Source of the DNA: Bugula neritina
Taxonomy: Eukaryota; Bryozoa; Gymnolaemata; Cheilostomatida; Bugulidae
Length of the DNA: 64,000 nt
Assembly: GCA_964035545.1 (NCBI GenBank)
Contig: OZ037771.1
Location: forward strand, 15,042,789 to 15,106,788
Reading direction: 5' to 3'
Position 1 is the first letter of the stretch. Each line of letters starts with the position of its first letter. Under the pieces are notes generated by a model, which was not told the DNA's origin, did no database searches, and saw only the letters and a program-made list of their open reading frames with translations. The translations under genes were made by a program, and so were the position numbers. Shown piece after piece: positions 40,651 to 56,900 of this stretch.

Positions 40651-40950
40651 GTTACTGTTTTGTAGATTGATTGACAAATCTTTTTGAAAACCATATGTTA
40701 ACTCTGAAACTATCCTTTGATAATCTTTTGCATATTCTGAACTTCAGCACAAATTTATTTAAAGTCATAAAATAACATGACATCATGCTGCATATACAAA
40801 TGTACAAAACAAGTTTATCCATGAATGGGAATGAGGGCAGGGGAGCAATAGAAAGGGTATTAACATTGACAGCATCAAAGACAGCCAGTATACGGAAGCA
40901 TCGCATGTCAAAAGACTGGACGACCTTCTCTTGAGCTTATCAGCTCATTA

Positions 40951-42572
40951 CTAAAGCACGGTTGAAGCATGAAGTAATTTCTCCTGGTAGCTTTTTAGTC
41001 TCTCAACATGAGGAATTTCTGCAATAGCCAGGGAAATACACGAAGAGTTACTTAGCCCAGTTTCAGTGAGCAAATATCCGTGAGATCCTTTGCCAAAAGG
41101 TTTAAACCTCCGGTCTGAGATATTCTTAGCTGGGAGAATGTCCTGAACACAATCTGCCATCCATCTGTTTTGTAATTGATTTAGCTTAATAATTTCTCTA
41201 TCTATATATTCTTTTTTCAAAGCTATTACTTTTTCTAATTTAATTTTAAAGTGTTTATACAATGCAAGGTCAGCTTTTAGAAACTTGTAAATTGAGGCTC
41301 GAGATTGTTCATTGTCTTCAAGAAGTATGGTGGAATTAGTAGATTTTTTCCTTTTTTTGCCATTGAAGTTTGATTTGAAATACAGAATATCTAGAGTTGT
41401 CCAGCCTAACATGTCTCTCAGCAATATTAAGCATTCATTAAAATATTCTACTATAATAACAAAATGAAACTGTTCATCTATATGTTGAATCAAGTTGGCT
41501 ATGGCGGTATCGTCATCAGCACTAACTATACTTAAACCAAGGTCAAAAGCTTGAGGACATTTAATAGTTAGACTTCTACACATTATGCTTCCAGATCTGA
41601 TTAAATCTAAAAAATTGGCATTCTTTTTCCTGGCCAAACAAGTTTGCATGTTGTAATACTCAAACATCGATAGCACTTGAGTGAACGGATCACGAAGAGA
41701 GGTAAAATAAAAGCTGTCTTGAGGCATCGTCTTAATTAAGTCAGTTGATAGTACAGTGTGCAGGCACAGCACATCCGGTGTTTTAGGATGCTCTTTAAGA
41801 TGTTTAGTTCTGCTAAACTTTGCTGGCCATCCAATCTGGTTGGTGTTTTTTCGTTTCGGAAGAGCAAAGGTTAAATTCAGTTTCATGCCGACTCTCATCA
41901 AGATGTTTTGTATTGTAGAGCTAGCTGCTTTGTGTACTTTTATATACACAATGTGACTACTGTTGTAGGGTCTACGAGTCAGCTCACTTTGGTTTGGTAC
42001 GCGAGAAACATTTTTTACGGATTTACTTCTTTTAAAATTTCTTAAAGTCACGAGTTGAAATCTAGGAATCCAACCTTAAAAAAGAAAGGAATAGGCTGTA
42101 CAGAAATACATGAGAGTTTTCGCATATATGTCAAAAGATTCCCATACAATATACATGTTTACACACACAGACACAATTGTCTCAATAGTCTTAGATGATT
42201 TGACAGACGTTACGCTGTTGCAGGGTCTACACTTGCATCTCTACTTTACGGGAAAAAATTTTAGCCCTCACAATAACATCATTGTAATTCTTTAAAGTTG
42301 TGCTACAGGTATCAAAGCCTCATTCAATACATGCTCAAAATTTAATATAATATTTACTAATCATAAATTTTACTTCTAAACAAATTTTAGGACTAATTTA
42401 CTATAGTGAGAATGTACAGCGAGGTACCACCTGTGCCATGTGATTTACAACATGCAATATACTAACCGGCTTCTAGCCGCATTTCCTTTCTGCTGTTGAA
42501 GATGGCAATAGAGACTACGGCAAGTACTATCACAAATGGAATAATAATCTTTTGAGGTTTTTCACACTTCAT
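40951..42572 (-). CDS. Gal3ST-type carbohydrate/glycolipid sulfotransferase
   Basis: Two coding exons, 42467-42572 and 40951-42074 (stop TAG), encode 409 residues. Exon 1 gives a short cytosolic N-terminus and one membrane span (about residues 9-25, IIIPFVIVLAVVSIAIF), so a type II Golgi protein. The lumenal domain has the 5' PAPS-binding loop VYIKVHKAASSTI (HKAASST at about 83-89), the 3'-phosphate region FYFTSLRDPFTQVLSMFEYY (SLRDP at about 161-165) and the IIVEYFNECLILLRDMLGW block typical of galactosylceramide/galactose 3-O-sulfotransferases. By family it transfers sulfate from PAPS to galactose of a glycolipid or glycan; the acceptor is unknown. Length and topology are usual. The gene stands alone between repeats. 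Confidence 0.92.
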
Positions 42573-45825
<3,253 letters not shown>

Positions 45826-45876
45826 TTCTGCTGCTGCTGCTACTGCTGCTGCTGCTACTGCTGCTGCCGCGGCTGC
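45826..45876. repeat. (CTG)n tract
   Basis: CTG triplets with a few CTA interruptions, ending CTGCCGCGGCTGC. The tract abuts the candidate MITE. Confidence 0.85.
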
Positions 45877-45883
45877 TTCCCTC

Positions 45884-46324
45884 AGCGTAGGGCCACACGA
45901 CGCATTTTACACGCGCGTGACGTGACATGACACGCGACACACAATGCGTGAGTTGCGAGGGGGGGGGGAATTTATTAGCTAATGATGTTTGAGTTTAACT
46001 TTACTGCTTGCCTACCCACCATTTTTTTTAAATGATGTCATCGACAAAGTGACTTTTTATATATTCTCAAAGCGGAAATGCAAACTATATAAAACTGTTT
46101 TAATTTAGTTCGCTAAAAGCTAAAACGTAAATTAAAATAAAAATGTGTGCTCCCTAAATGATAATAAGCCAATTAGATCAAACACGCATGAGCTTGTCGC
46201 ACTTCTCGCTCAGCATGTTAGATGCATTAAAATTCCTCACACAACGTCCCATTTTTGGGCTAAACAGGTTTTCTCACTCGTCACGCGCGTGTAAATCGCC
46301 GTCGTGCATGTGACCCTATACGCT
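45884..46324. mobile_element. Candidate MITE with imperfect ~40-bp terminal inverted repeats
   Basis: The left end AGCGTAGGGCCACACGACG...TTTACACGCGCGTGACG (45884-45922) matches the reverse complement of the right end (46279-46324), with small indels. Both contain ACACGCGCGTGACG, which is GC-rich against an AT-rich background. The interior has no coding sequence. The superfamily is uncertain and a target duplication is not clear. Confidence 0.7.
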
Positions 46325-47275
46325 TACTCACTACTACTATAACTACAAATATAAATTACTACACCACTATATTATTATTACTAATCAACTTGGTCATTAT
46401 GAGGCATTCATTACAAGTGCACGCATAGAAGATCTCTCTTGATAACTGAGCCCACTCAAAGCAGACGATTGAGAGCAAAACACTTGGAAATCAGCCTGTT
46501 GTGTCCTCTCCACCGTACCCATATATATGTAACATGTAAAATGATATGTAAAATGCATTAGATATGCTATAATATATAGCATCTTAGACAATATTAAATG
46601 ATGTATATCATGATATTTTAAGATGAAGACACAGTTGCTCTAAAAATGTTTTGAAAAACAAATATATAATCCTGCATTTACTAAAGTTTAATGTTTTATC
46701 AATATTTCATTGTCTCCATGTTGACAGCTATTATTTCAAGTGAACGGTATTACACTAGCATAATATAGCATAGCACTTGCTAGTTATAGTTTCAATTTGA
46801 ATAAAATATTATATGCATGACAAGAGCAAAACAACTGCTAGGTAATTTTATTGTGAGTTTGTTATAGACCATTTTTTGGAGTTGCTTTTCCTTACCTGGA
46901 GTAAGCACTGTTTTAGAAATAAGTAATAATATTTCATCATTCAATATATTAGTCAATAGCAATGTTTTATGTATCAGCATACTGCGATACACAACATATT
47001 ATGTACAGTGTATATCACATGCCAATGCAGCGGTGATGTAATCAAACATCCAACGAATTGGGAGTTGTCCTAACTTGATTTAGCTTTCAATTTATATGTG
47101 AACAGTGCAGTTACCGTTTGTTTCAGCAAAGCTCAGTTGTGTTAAAATAATCTTGAATATTTAATTGTCGTTTATAATGTTAATGTAACCAAAATAAGTC
47201 AACATATGGTATATATATAACACTACTGTTGCATTTGTGTATTTATGAGTAAAGTTTATTGAAAGTAGTAAAGTA
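46325..47275. other. Intergenic, nothing recognised
   Basis: AT-rich sequence without supportable features. Confidence 0.4.
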
Positions 47276-49522
47276 TCATCTTTTACGACCCAATAATATG
47301 AAGAATTCCATCTGATAGGTCAGAGGTGCTTCCAGATCCGTTGTACCATAAGCTGTCATCAACCTTTATATATATATCAAGTCAAAACAAAATTATCTTT
47401 ATAATTTATTGTTTTTAAATTATTTTTAATTTACTCTAGCTAACTCTTTTTTGTTAAATAAATGAAATAGTTATATTTTTAAAATATCGCTTCCACAGCA
47501 ACAAAAGTTATATAGTCGTTGAGAGTTATATTTTACTTTTTCCTGACATTTATTAAAGTTAACTAAATGAAACATATAATTTGTTAAAATGAAATAAACA
47601 TTAATAGTAAATTATTTCTACAGTTGTAGATTAGATTGTTCAAAAAAAGGAAATGTCATTTAAGAGTAAGTAGTTGAAGTTACCTTTGTTGGCAATTTTC
47701 CCACCATCTAAAAACCTCTTCACAGCTGTATACGTATTTCCTTATAAAAGTTGCTGACAACTCTTTCTGCTGTACATAACTGATTTAGCTACCCATTGTC
47801 CTTTATTTGATACTATTCTGTTTGCCGACGACACAAATCTTTTTTGGAAGAGCAAAGATCTAAATGCTGATATTGGAAATATAAACTCCTCACTAAATAA
47901 AGTTAATAACTGGTGCATTGCAAACAAACTAACTCTAAACTTAACGAAAACAAACTATATCATTGTTAAAAACTACCAAAAGAATTTTGTACTCAACAGT
48001 ACCATCCATATTGACAATATACCTCTCTCACCTAGCTCAGAAATAAAATTTTTAGGTGTAGTCATTGACATTAACTTAAACTGGTGTGCTCATATAAATT
48101 CTTTAAGGACTCAGCTCAACAAAGTAACTGGTATGATATACTTAGCTTCAAAGTTTTTACCATACAAAGCTTTGATTTTATTATATAACAGTCTGATAAA
48201 CAGCAAACTTACATATTGCTTAGAAGCCTGGGGAAATGCCCCTAAAACCCATTTGAACAAGTTGCTTTTAATTCAAAAACGTATTATTCGCATTATTTTC
48301 CACAAATCACCTACTGAACACACGTCACCTCTATTTATCAAAGCAGAAATTCTTCCTATTGATCTCTTGTATATCTACCGCCTATGTCTTCTTGGTCATT
48401 CAGCTTATTATACTCCATCTCACACCAAACAACCACCAACTTACCTCACCAGACATTCTGAACATTCCTTACCCTTACCTCTCTCTACCTCCGCAGCAGG
48501 TCATCGACAAGTGTCCTACCAGATGTCTAGCAATTGGAATAAGCTACCTCTGACTTTAAGACATCATCAAAGCTTTGCCACATTTAAAATATTGTTGAAA
48601 AAGCACCTACTAAAATCTTTAACTTAATCTGAATAAATAGTTCCCGCTATTTTTTCAACTGCCACTGGGCCCCGCTCCTTGAATAGCTATGCTACTGAGC
48701 ACATGGGCCCCCATCTTGACTTCTATTGATATTATATATAATATATATAATATATGTTACTGTTTTGTATTTTTTTGTCCTTTTGTTTTTTTTTTGATGG
48801 AAATAAAGAAACAAACAAACAACAAACAAACTTATATCTAAGAAAGCCACCTATTGTGCTGTGAACATCCATAAGTATATTGTCAATTCTGTCAAAGCAA
48901 TAGTATTGTATGTGTTCATGTTAAACAAAAATCTAATTGCTAAAATGTATATGCAGCAAAATGAAAAGCTATATAATAACTTTTGATTGCATGTGTTATT
49001 GAGACTGAACATTTGAGAGAAGTAAAATCATTTTATTTACATTTGCAAACAGTTTATTACTCAAATTTATAAAACAAGTAAAATAAATTATTATTGACAA
49101 CTGACATAGCCCACAGGGCATTAACGACAAGGAATTAAGGTAGTTTGTGTAAAACAGAGGATGTCCACCATTTAAACATATTTAATTTCATGCTACTTTA
49201 ACTTCAACAGCTTTGTTTAATTACATCAGCAAAAACATCTGCTAACATTATTTTTATTACGAAAAGTATCAAGTTTTCCATTAGTAAACGGAATGAAAAA
49301 ACCGTTCAACACATAACTTTGGCTAAAGTTGAATATTGCTACCATAGTTACCATAGCAGGTTTACAAACAAATATATAACTATAGTAACAAATAGAAGTA
49401 TACCTTTTCCTGTCCGAGTAATAACCAGGTACTTGTAGACTCTGATCTGTGTATCCCCTGACAGTCATCTGACTGTACTCTGATGTCTCTGGGTTTTCGC
49501 TAGAATTTACTTTCTCAGATAT
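47276..49522 (-). pseudogene. 5'-truncated methyltransferase copy with a LINE-split exon
   Basis: Three exons match the last three exons of the methyltransferase gene at 58349-62795. Exon 49404-49522 (119 nt; EKVNSSENPETSEY against ERVNSSQNPESSDY) is open and has good splice borders. The next exon is cut in two: 48833-48888 (RIDNILMDVHSTIGGFL) and 47684-47757 (LSATFIRKYVYSCEEVFRWW), with a LINE between. The last exon, 47276-47363, has the same 88-nt length as its parent (MTAYGTTDLEAPLTYQMEFF...LLGRKR-stop), but its acceptor lies in a TA run without a pyrimidine tract. No exons for the SAM-binding half were found upstream. It probably arose by partial duplication and is not functional. Confidence 0.88.
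47758..48832 (+). mobile_element. 5'-truncated LINE with intact RT C-terminal part
   Basis: An open frame from about 47761 to the stop at 48627 reads LFLLYITDLATHCPLF, then FADDTNLFW (RT active site), KFLGVVIDINLNW and WNKLPLTLRHHQSFATFK, the usual order for CR1/RTE-like non-LTR retrotransposons. A 3' UTR and an (AAAC)n tail end at about 48832. The element lies antisense within an exon of the methyltransferase copy. The open frame suggests a fairly young insertion. Confidence 0.9.
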
Positions 49523-49937
49523 CTGAAGACAGAACTAGGCAACAAGTAAATATTATAAACATTGATTTTAAGAAACTTTAAAATATATTATTTACAGCAA
49601 TTATGGACTTATGAAACTTATAAAATAATATCTTCAATGCGTTGAAAAATATTATCAAAACATTGAAATCTTTACTACAATATTGATCTCAGAAAGTTGT
49701 CAATGTCAAAAAATGGTAACTCTAAATTACATCAACACTTTCAAAATTTTCTATAGTGGTTAAAGCGTCATGTAGCACATGCGTACACAAATCACAATGA
49801 CCAGCTCTCTTTATTGATAAAGTGGAATAATTTTGTGTATTGTAATAATTGTAAGTAGCCTATATATCTCTTTTAACTATTACATCCCTGACTAAACTAG
49901 AATCAACTATAATTTTTGTCAATTGCTTTCGATCAAG

Positions 49938-50200
49938 CAAACACACGCACCCACGCATGCACACACACACGCACACACACATGCACACACACACGCACAC
50001 ACACGCACACACATGCACACACACACACGAACGCACACACACACTCACACACATGCACACACACACACAGACGCACGCACACATGCACACATCCATATAC
50101 ACACATACACACAAACACAAACACATACACGCGTGCACACACGCATACACACGCACACATGCACACACACACACGCACGGGCACGCACACACATGCACAC
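49938..50200. repeat. (CA)n/(CG) microsatellite
   Basis: CACA with interspersed GCAC, TGCA and ATAC. Thr/His-rich frames are artefacts. Confidence 0.95.
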
Positions 50201-50226
50201 ATTTCGGGTACAGTGGTACCCGAAAT
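50201..50226. repeat. Short perfect inverted repeat
   Basis: ATTTCGGGTAC and GTACCCGAAAT with a 4-base loop AGTG, immediately after the (CA)n tract. The CAGTGGTACC core resembles terminal repeats of some mariner-type MITEs (from memory), so it may be a remnant. Confidence 0.5.
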
Positions 50227-50292
50227 ATCAGTATAATTACTTTGCCCAATAAAGTAATAAATCAACAATGTTTCTCTTATACTTATTTATAT

Positions 50293-50415
<123 letters not shown>

Positions 50416-50922
50416 GTAAACAAAACTCTTTAAATTGAATGAACCTGTAATGTGTTATTTATACTAATAAATTATATATGGTCTCTGATTGTGTGTTTTT
50501 TCATTATAACTTCCAATACATTATGTAATTAATACAAGTGCTAGTATATATGGCAGCATGTATCATTGTATTGCTATAGTCTTTTTCTCTTTACATAATA
50601 TAAACATACCAAGTTTTGCATGATTAAAAGGACTTTGAAGTTTTAATTTAGCTGGTAGAGAAGCTTTATTTATAAGTTGACATAAAGAGTTCTGAATTCT
50701 TTTCATTATTTAAGCAGCAGCAAAATATAAATTTTACTAAATATTAGTTATAATTGAAGTGACAAATTTGATTTCAATTTCATAAAAGTTCTATATTATA
50801 ATTATAATGAATACTCACATAATAACTATAACAGTAAACAGTTATGTTCTAATTATAACAAATTCTCAAACCACCACAGTTTTAGAAAGCTTATATTTCT
50901 AATTTTTTCTAGACAATCAGAA

Positions 50923-53900
50923 TTAGTAAGAGATAACATTGAACATCCACATTGTAAGCAGAAATACTAAAATATGATGAGACAATTTAAGAAAGCTGCT
51001 TTTGTTGTGTCCACCAGTGAACTTGGGCTTGGGGATGGGAATGACACCCGTATCGCTAATGTTGAGTCTAGTTGGTATGAACTTGGTCTAAAATTATAAA
51101 TTCACAAAATTGTTTATTTATAATTGCTAATATTTATGAAACTTTTACTATTTAAATATTTTGCCAATAGAATATTATTCTAACCTTCCCAAAACACAAT
51201 TTATTGAAGTTATAAAATAGCAGAAAATAATACAGCCAGTTTTCATCGTTTATAAGTTTTTATTACATTACTTTAGTATATTATATTATGTTGTATTATT
51301 ATATTATATTATAATATTGTATTGTATTATAATAGTATATCACATTATTTTATATTATATTATATTATAATATTACATTATATTATAACATTATATGATA
51401 GTATATTACATTATATTATAATATTACATTTTTATATTATATTATAATATTGTTTTGTCTTATATAATATTATATCATATTGATATATTATCTTATAATA
51501 TTATATCATATTATATTGTATTGTATTATATGATATTATAATATTACATTATATTATGATAATATATGATATTATATTATATTATATTATTATATTATAT
51601 TATAATATTGTATTGTATTATATAATTTTCTAATATTACATTATATTATAATATTATATTATATTATATTATATTATATTATATAGACTATTAGCAATAG
51701 GCTTATCCAATTTTTCAAATGCCATTTTTGTTTCAGAAACTTTAAGCAGCACTATGTTATATTAAAAGATAAACTAATGCAGTGGTGATAATATAATGTT
51801 TGACTTACGTATGGACACTTTGCCTGGTCATTAATATGCACACGCTCTTGTTTGTCTCCCACTTTGGTGATCTGCAAACAGTACGTGAAAAGCAAATACA
51901 ATGACAGGGTTCATCGGCTGGTTCAGCTTATTAAATTAATTGATTCTATTCACAACTTAAAGGGTTGTCAGTCCAGTTTTTCTTATAATGGATTAGAATA
52001 ACTTTAGAAATTTAAAGTTGAGCATTATTTAAGCCTCACAAAAACAACATAATTCAAATTTATAATTACATTGTTGCCATTTGATTATTAAAGTAAAATA
52101 ATAGCTTATGATTTTATAGTATATAATATGCATATTGCCACAGCCTAAAGGTTTTACTATATAATAATCACACTTACCATGCTATTCCAAAGAGCCACGC
52201 CCATTGCACTATGACCTTTGCTACTCCAGTGTACACAGTCTGGTGCAAAGTATGTTGAATCAAAGGCTTTATGCTATAAAACAATTTATTCATGATATAT
52301 TAGTTCAAAGAATAATAAAATATAATACTAGATCAGGTGGCAAAAAATAATTTAAAAGGAATACTGATCAACTATATATTACTTATATAGCCTCACAAAA
52401 ACAACATAATTTAAATTTATAATTACATTGTTGCCATTTGATTATTAAAGTAAAATAATAGCTTATGATTTTATAGTATATAATATGCATATTGCCACAG
52501 CCTAAAGGTTTTACTATATAATAATCACACTTACCATGCTATTCCAAAGAGCCACGCCCATTGCACTATGACCTTTGCTACTCCAGTGTATAATTTAAAA
52601 GGAATACTGATCAACTATATATTACGGTATACTTTTTATATGTATGTAACGTAAGTTGCAACTAAACATTCATGCTCATAAGTTTAGATAGCCTAAATGT
52701 TGTTAGAATTAGATCAATGCAACTTTAATTGAACTCAAAATATTTAGTTATATTATAGATCTTTTAATGTTAGAGATGTAAAAAATTTGCCCTCAATTGC
52801 ATTTGAACCCGCGCCTTCTGACTCTAAAGCAGGCACCATAACCGTTACACCAGAGGAACTACAGGAATGACAAACAACAACAGTACTAGATATTAAAGGT
52901 ATAACTCACTTTACAAGCGGAGATTGACATTTCTCTAAGGAAAGGCTGGATAACAACTGTGAAATCCTTCTTCGTGTCGTATCTGCCGCTGTTAATTAGT
53001 TCCTGAATCGCTGCCGCATACTTCCTCTCGATGTGCTCTCCGTCTGACTTAGTCACACACGGACAATAGTGCAGCCTAGGAAAAACTATTTTAGTTGAAG
53101 TTCTTTTTTTAAAAGCTCAGTTAGACTAATAATAATACAGATTATTCTTATTTAGTGTCACTTAAAAATTAGGAAGCTTTAAGCTATAGTTTGTATTTTC
53201 TGTATAACAGTTATATAAACCTTATACGTTCTTGTGATCACATCGAATAAAATTAATACCTTCATGCTATAAATAGACTAAATTTTGACACTGCAAACAA
53301 TAACAAAGACACTGCAATGTTGATGTTGGAAATACTACACAAATTGTTATCATTGGCAGGAGCATGCTTCATCCAGTAAAATCTATATTAAATGCATAAT
53401 TTAAATTTAAATTTAAACAAGTAATAGCATGTGAAAAAAATAGTCAAAAGTTTTTTTTCAGAAATAATAAATAGTTTGTCATCAATCAAAGGTTTCTAAC
53501 TGTATATATATAGCATGTTAGCAAATGAACAATAATTATTATACCATAATTTAGAACATTAGTTTTATTATTTGCAGTTTTTCATATGGTTTTCTATGTA
53601 TTAATAATTTTGATGTAAAGGATGACACTATATTATATGTAAAAGTCATGGCAATTGTAATCTCATTACATATTGCATCTGACATTTTGAAACTTTCCAC
53701 TTCGTACTGCAAATTTTAAAATAAATATGACATTATACACATTGCGTTCCTAAACAAAAGTTATCAAATTGTCAAGTACTCATACAATAATCTAAGTACA
53801 AATTAGCACAGCAGGCGTTATATAAATTGTCATGTTATTTTCATAATTGCTCCTTAACGAGATTGACTCGTATATATACTTAGCTGGCACTTTATATACC

Positions 53901-56900
53901 AGAATAACTATAATAACTGACCTCTACAAGATGAAAACAGAGCAGACTGTTTGCTAGCTTTAGTAGTTGAAGTTAATTGTTGTTAGTCCAAAATCTTACC
54001 TAGCATTGCGTTCGCACTTCGGGCTAAATCGCACCATTTCTCTAACCTTGTCAATCCCATACATCTCCACAAAGTTAACCATGGTTCTTGGCAAGTTGGC
54101 GTGGAGATAGTCAAGGGCTCTTCTTATATATTTCTTGTAATTCTCAACGGAATATGTTTCCTGAAATGATAAATTCTAAAAATATACCATATTCATATTT
54201 ATTTAAAGAAAATTTTAATGGAAGAAGACAAAATTGAGTGTGCTATTTAATATAATTTTTTAAACAAAACACTCAAAAATTATCTTATAATATTCTGTAA
54301 TAATTTGTTATATAGCTACAACTTTGTTCCCAACTTAAACTAAATACTATATAATGAAATTGCGTAAAATGTTCTGAAAAATAGTTTTGTCCCCACTGGG
54401 AATCGAACCCAAGACCTCCGGCTTGCAAGCAAGGGTGCTAACCATTACACCACGAAGACCACTGGCTAAATTCACCACCACATCCCACCCAGTTCTCTGA
54501 ACTCCACTGGCCTATCTACTACTCCTTCAGTCTTCAGGCTCTCCTGGCCACTCAACTCCCTCGGAGTACTACTACACTTCATTGAAGCCCGAAATTGCTT
54601 GAAAAATAGTTGCCCCTACTGGGAATCAAACCAGGGTTCGCCGGCTTGCAAGCAAGTGTGCTAACCATTACACCACGAGGACCACTGGCTAAACTCATCA
54701 CTACATGTTCTACCACACCATTAAGATAACAGTAACTCATTATCATATGTAGTAGCTTGAGAACCTGTAAACATAGCTTAAGCTTTGACTGAAGCATTAC
54801 GGTATATTAGAACACCAACCTTATCTTCACAAAATTTGCACAAATCATTCGTGCCAACTAGTATCGTTACTATTTTCCAATCTTTCCTAATATTCATCCA
54901 CACATTGTTTTTAATTTTTTCTACCAACAGGTGTGCTTGTGCTGGCATATCTCTAAAGAAATAAGAAAAGGTAAAAACTATGTTGCTAAAACTTTATTTT
55001 AACTGCAAATCATGAAGGAAAAAATTTAACTTTTTAGCTAAACAAATTATAATATTCTATCCAAAAAGATAATTGTTATTCATATATACAATTTCAAAAA
55101 AAATTGAAAATTTTGATTTGCATCACTTGTCCAAAAGCAAATACAGCAACAAATTATTGAATCTACATCAAATCAAACCAAACAAAGAAAATATATGATT
55201 CTATTTAAGTTGGTCAAATCTTTCAAAAATCAAGTTCTGTAATTGGTTACTTTAAATGAATGCATTTTAAAATAGATGCCAGCATAATTGTAAGAGAAGT
55301 TATAGACTAATATATAGTATATCATTAGTACTGTTAATATTATGGAAATATATGGGCAGTATTGAAACTACAGGATTAGTTTCAGGCTTCCGTATTCACT
55401 TTAATTGATATTCTCAGCAAAGACTGTAAGTATTGTAACTTAATTCTTTATCAGTAGAGTAACATACTTTGCAGAGGCGCCCAGCTGTCCAACATTGAGT
55501 CCAGCAAGCATTGAGTTAGAACTCCCCAAACCCATAGAGAAGCCATCCACATGGGGGTTAAACAGCTTCAGGATATCTGTGTTCGGATAATTTTACAAAA
55601 GAGCAACAATTATAATAATTTGCTTTTCCAACTGCAAAGCACCAAGTTATTGGTTAATCAAATAGTTCACTTACTGGCAAATGTAGTAACTCGACTGATA
55701 TATGTTGCATCACCTCCAGTGCTACAAGAAGTATAGTTGAACCATTTATGTGTTGTGTTTGTAGAACAATACTACCATCGTAGACATAAATTTATTGTAT
55801 TTAATGTTTGATTAAATGTATTTACTATAATAGGTGGAAGGAAATGACTGTAGTTTCAACAAATAGCTAATTACTGCTAGTAATGTAATTTGCACTGACA
55901 TTTGTAGTAATGAGGTTTAAAAATTCGGTCTTCAATGGGGTTTGAACCAGGAGCCTTTGGATTTGCAACCAATTACACCACAGAAGCTACAGAGTAATCT
56001 TAACACCACATATCATAATAATCATTATTGATGCAATATATAGTACCTGAATGATCGACCTCTGTATTCTATCATAATATCTTCGAATTTGGTAGCCCTA
56101 GACCCAGTACCTGTCGTAAGGCTGTCTCCCATACCAGCCACTATCTTGATATCTCCAGGTCTTAGACTGTGAACTAAAAGTACGTTTATTTACAATCAGT
56201 TGTCACACACGCTATTTATGAAACGAGTTCAAGTTTGCGTGAGTTCCTTACCATTAGTAGGTAGTGAGTTAGGGGGCGATGTATAGTTCCCCGGGCACAG
56301 NNNNNNNNNNNNNNNNNNNNNNNNNNNNNNNNNNNNNNNNNNNNNNNNNNNNNNNNNNNNNNNNNNNNNNNNNNNNNNNNNNNNNNNNNNNNNNNNNNNN
56401 NNNNNNNNNNNNNNNNNNNNNNNNNNNNNNNNNNNNNNNNNNNNNNNNNNNNNNNNNNNNNNNNNNNNNNNNNNNNNNNNNNNNNNNNNNNNNNNNNNNN
56501 AAATAAAGGAAAGCCTATTTAATGAATTACCATAAGAGATTTGATTGCAATACCAAGATGAACAACCAACTCTATTTCCAAGTTTTACAGACATAAAATG
56601 AATAATTTCATGGCTTCACGAAAAACATATTTCCTGAGAAAAATACTTTTCTGAATTTTTTTCACTGCATAGCAAGGATGATAAATGAATCATTTTAAGT
56701 GGGAAGTATTTTTTTAAGTTTTATGATAGAATATCACTTTGAACTTACATAAACATTGAATTCAACAAGTGGCCAAGACTTTTATGGTGTATGCATGTTA
56801 GACAATGTGCAACATGTGTAATAGCTAATACGACATTAGACTAAAACAGTTTGTTAGTTTGAGTTACTCTTTAAAGTTTCTGACTAACTACACTAATGGC

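Noticed and set aside
40075-40677. Overlapping frames of 80-200 residues
   Set aside because: Product of the 21-bp TGCATGCATTTG minisatellite.
50201-50226. Transcription terminator
   Set aside because: The short palindrome resembles a rho-independent hairpin only superficially; this is eukaryotic DNA and no T-run follows.
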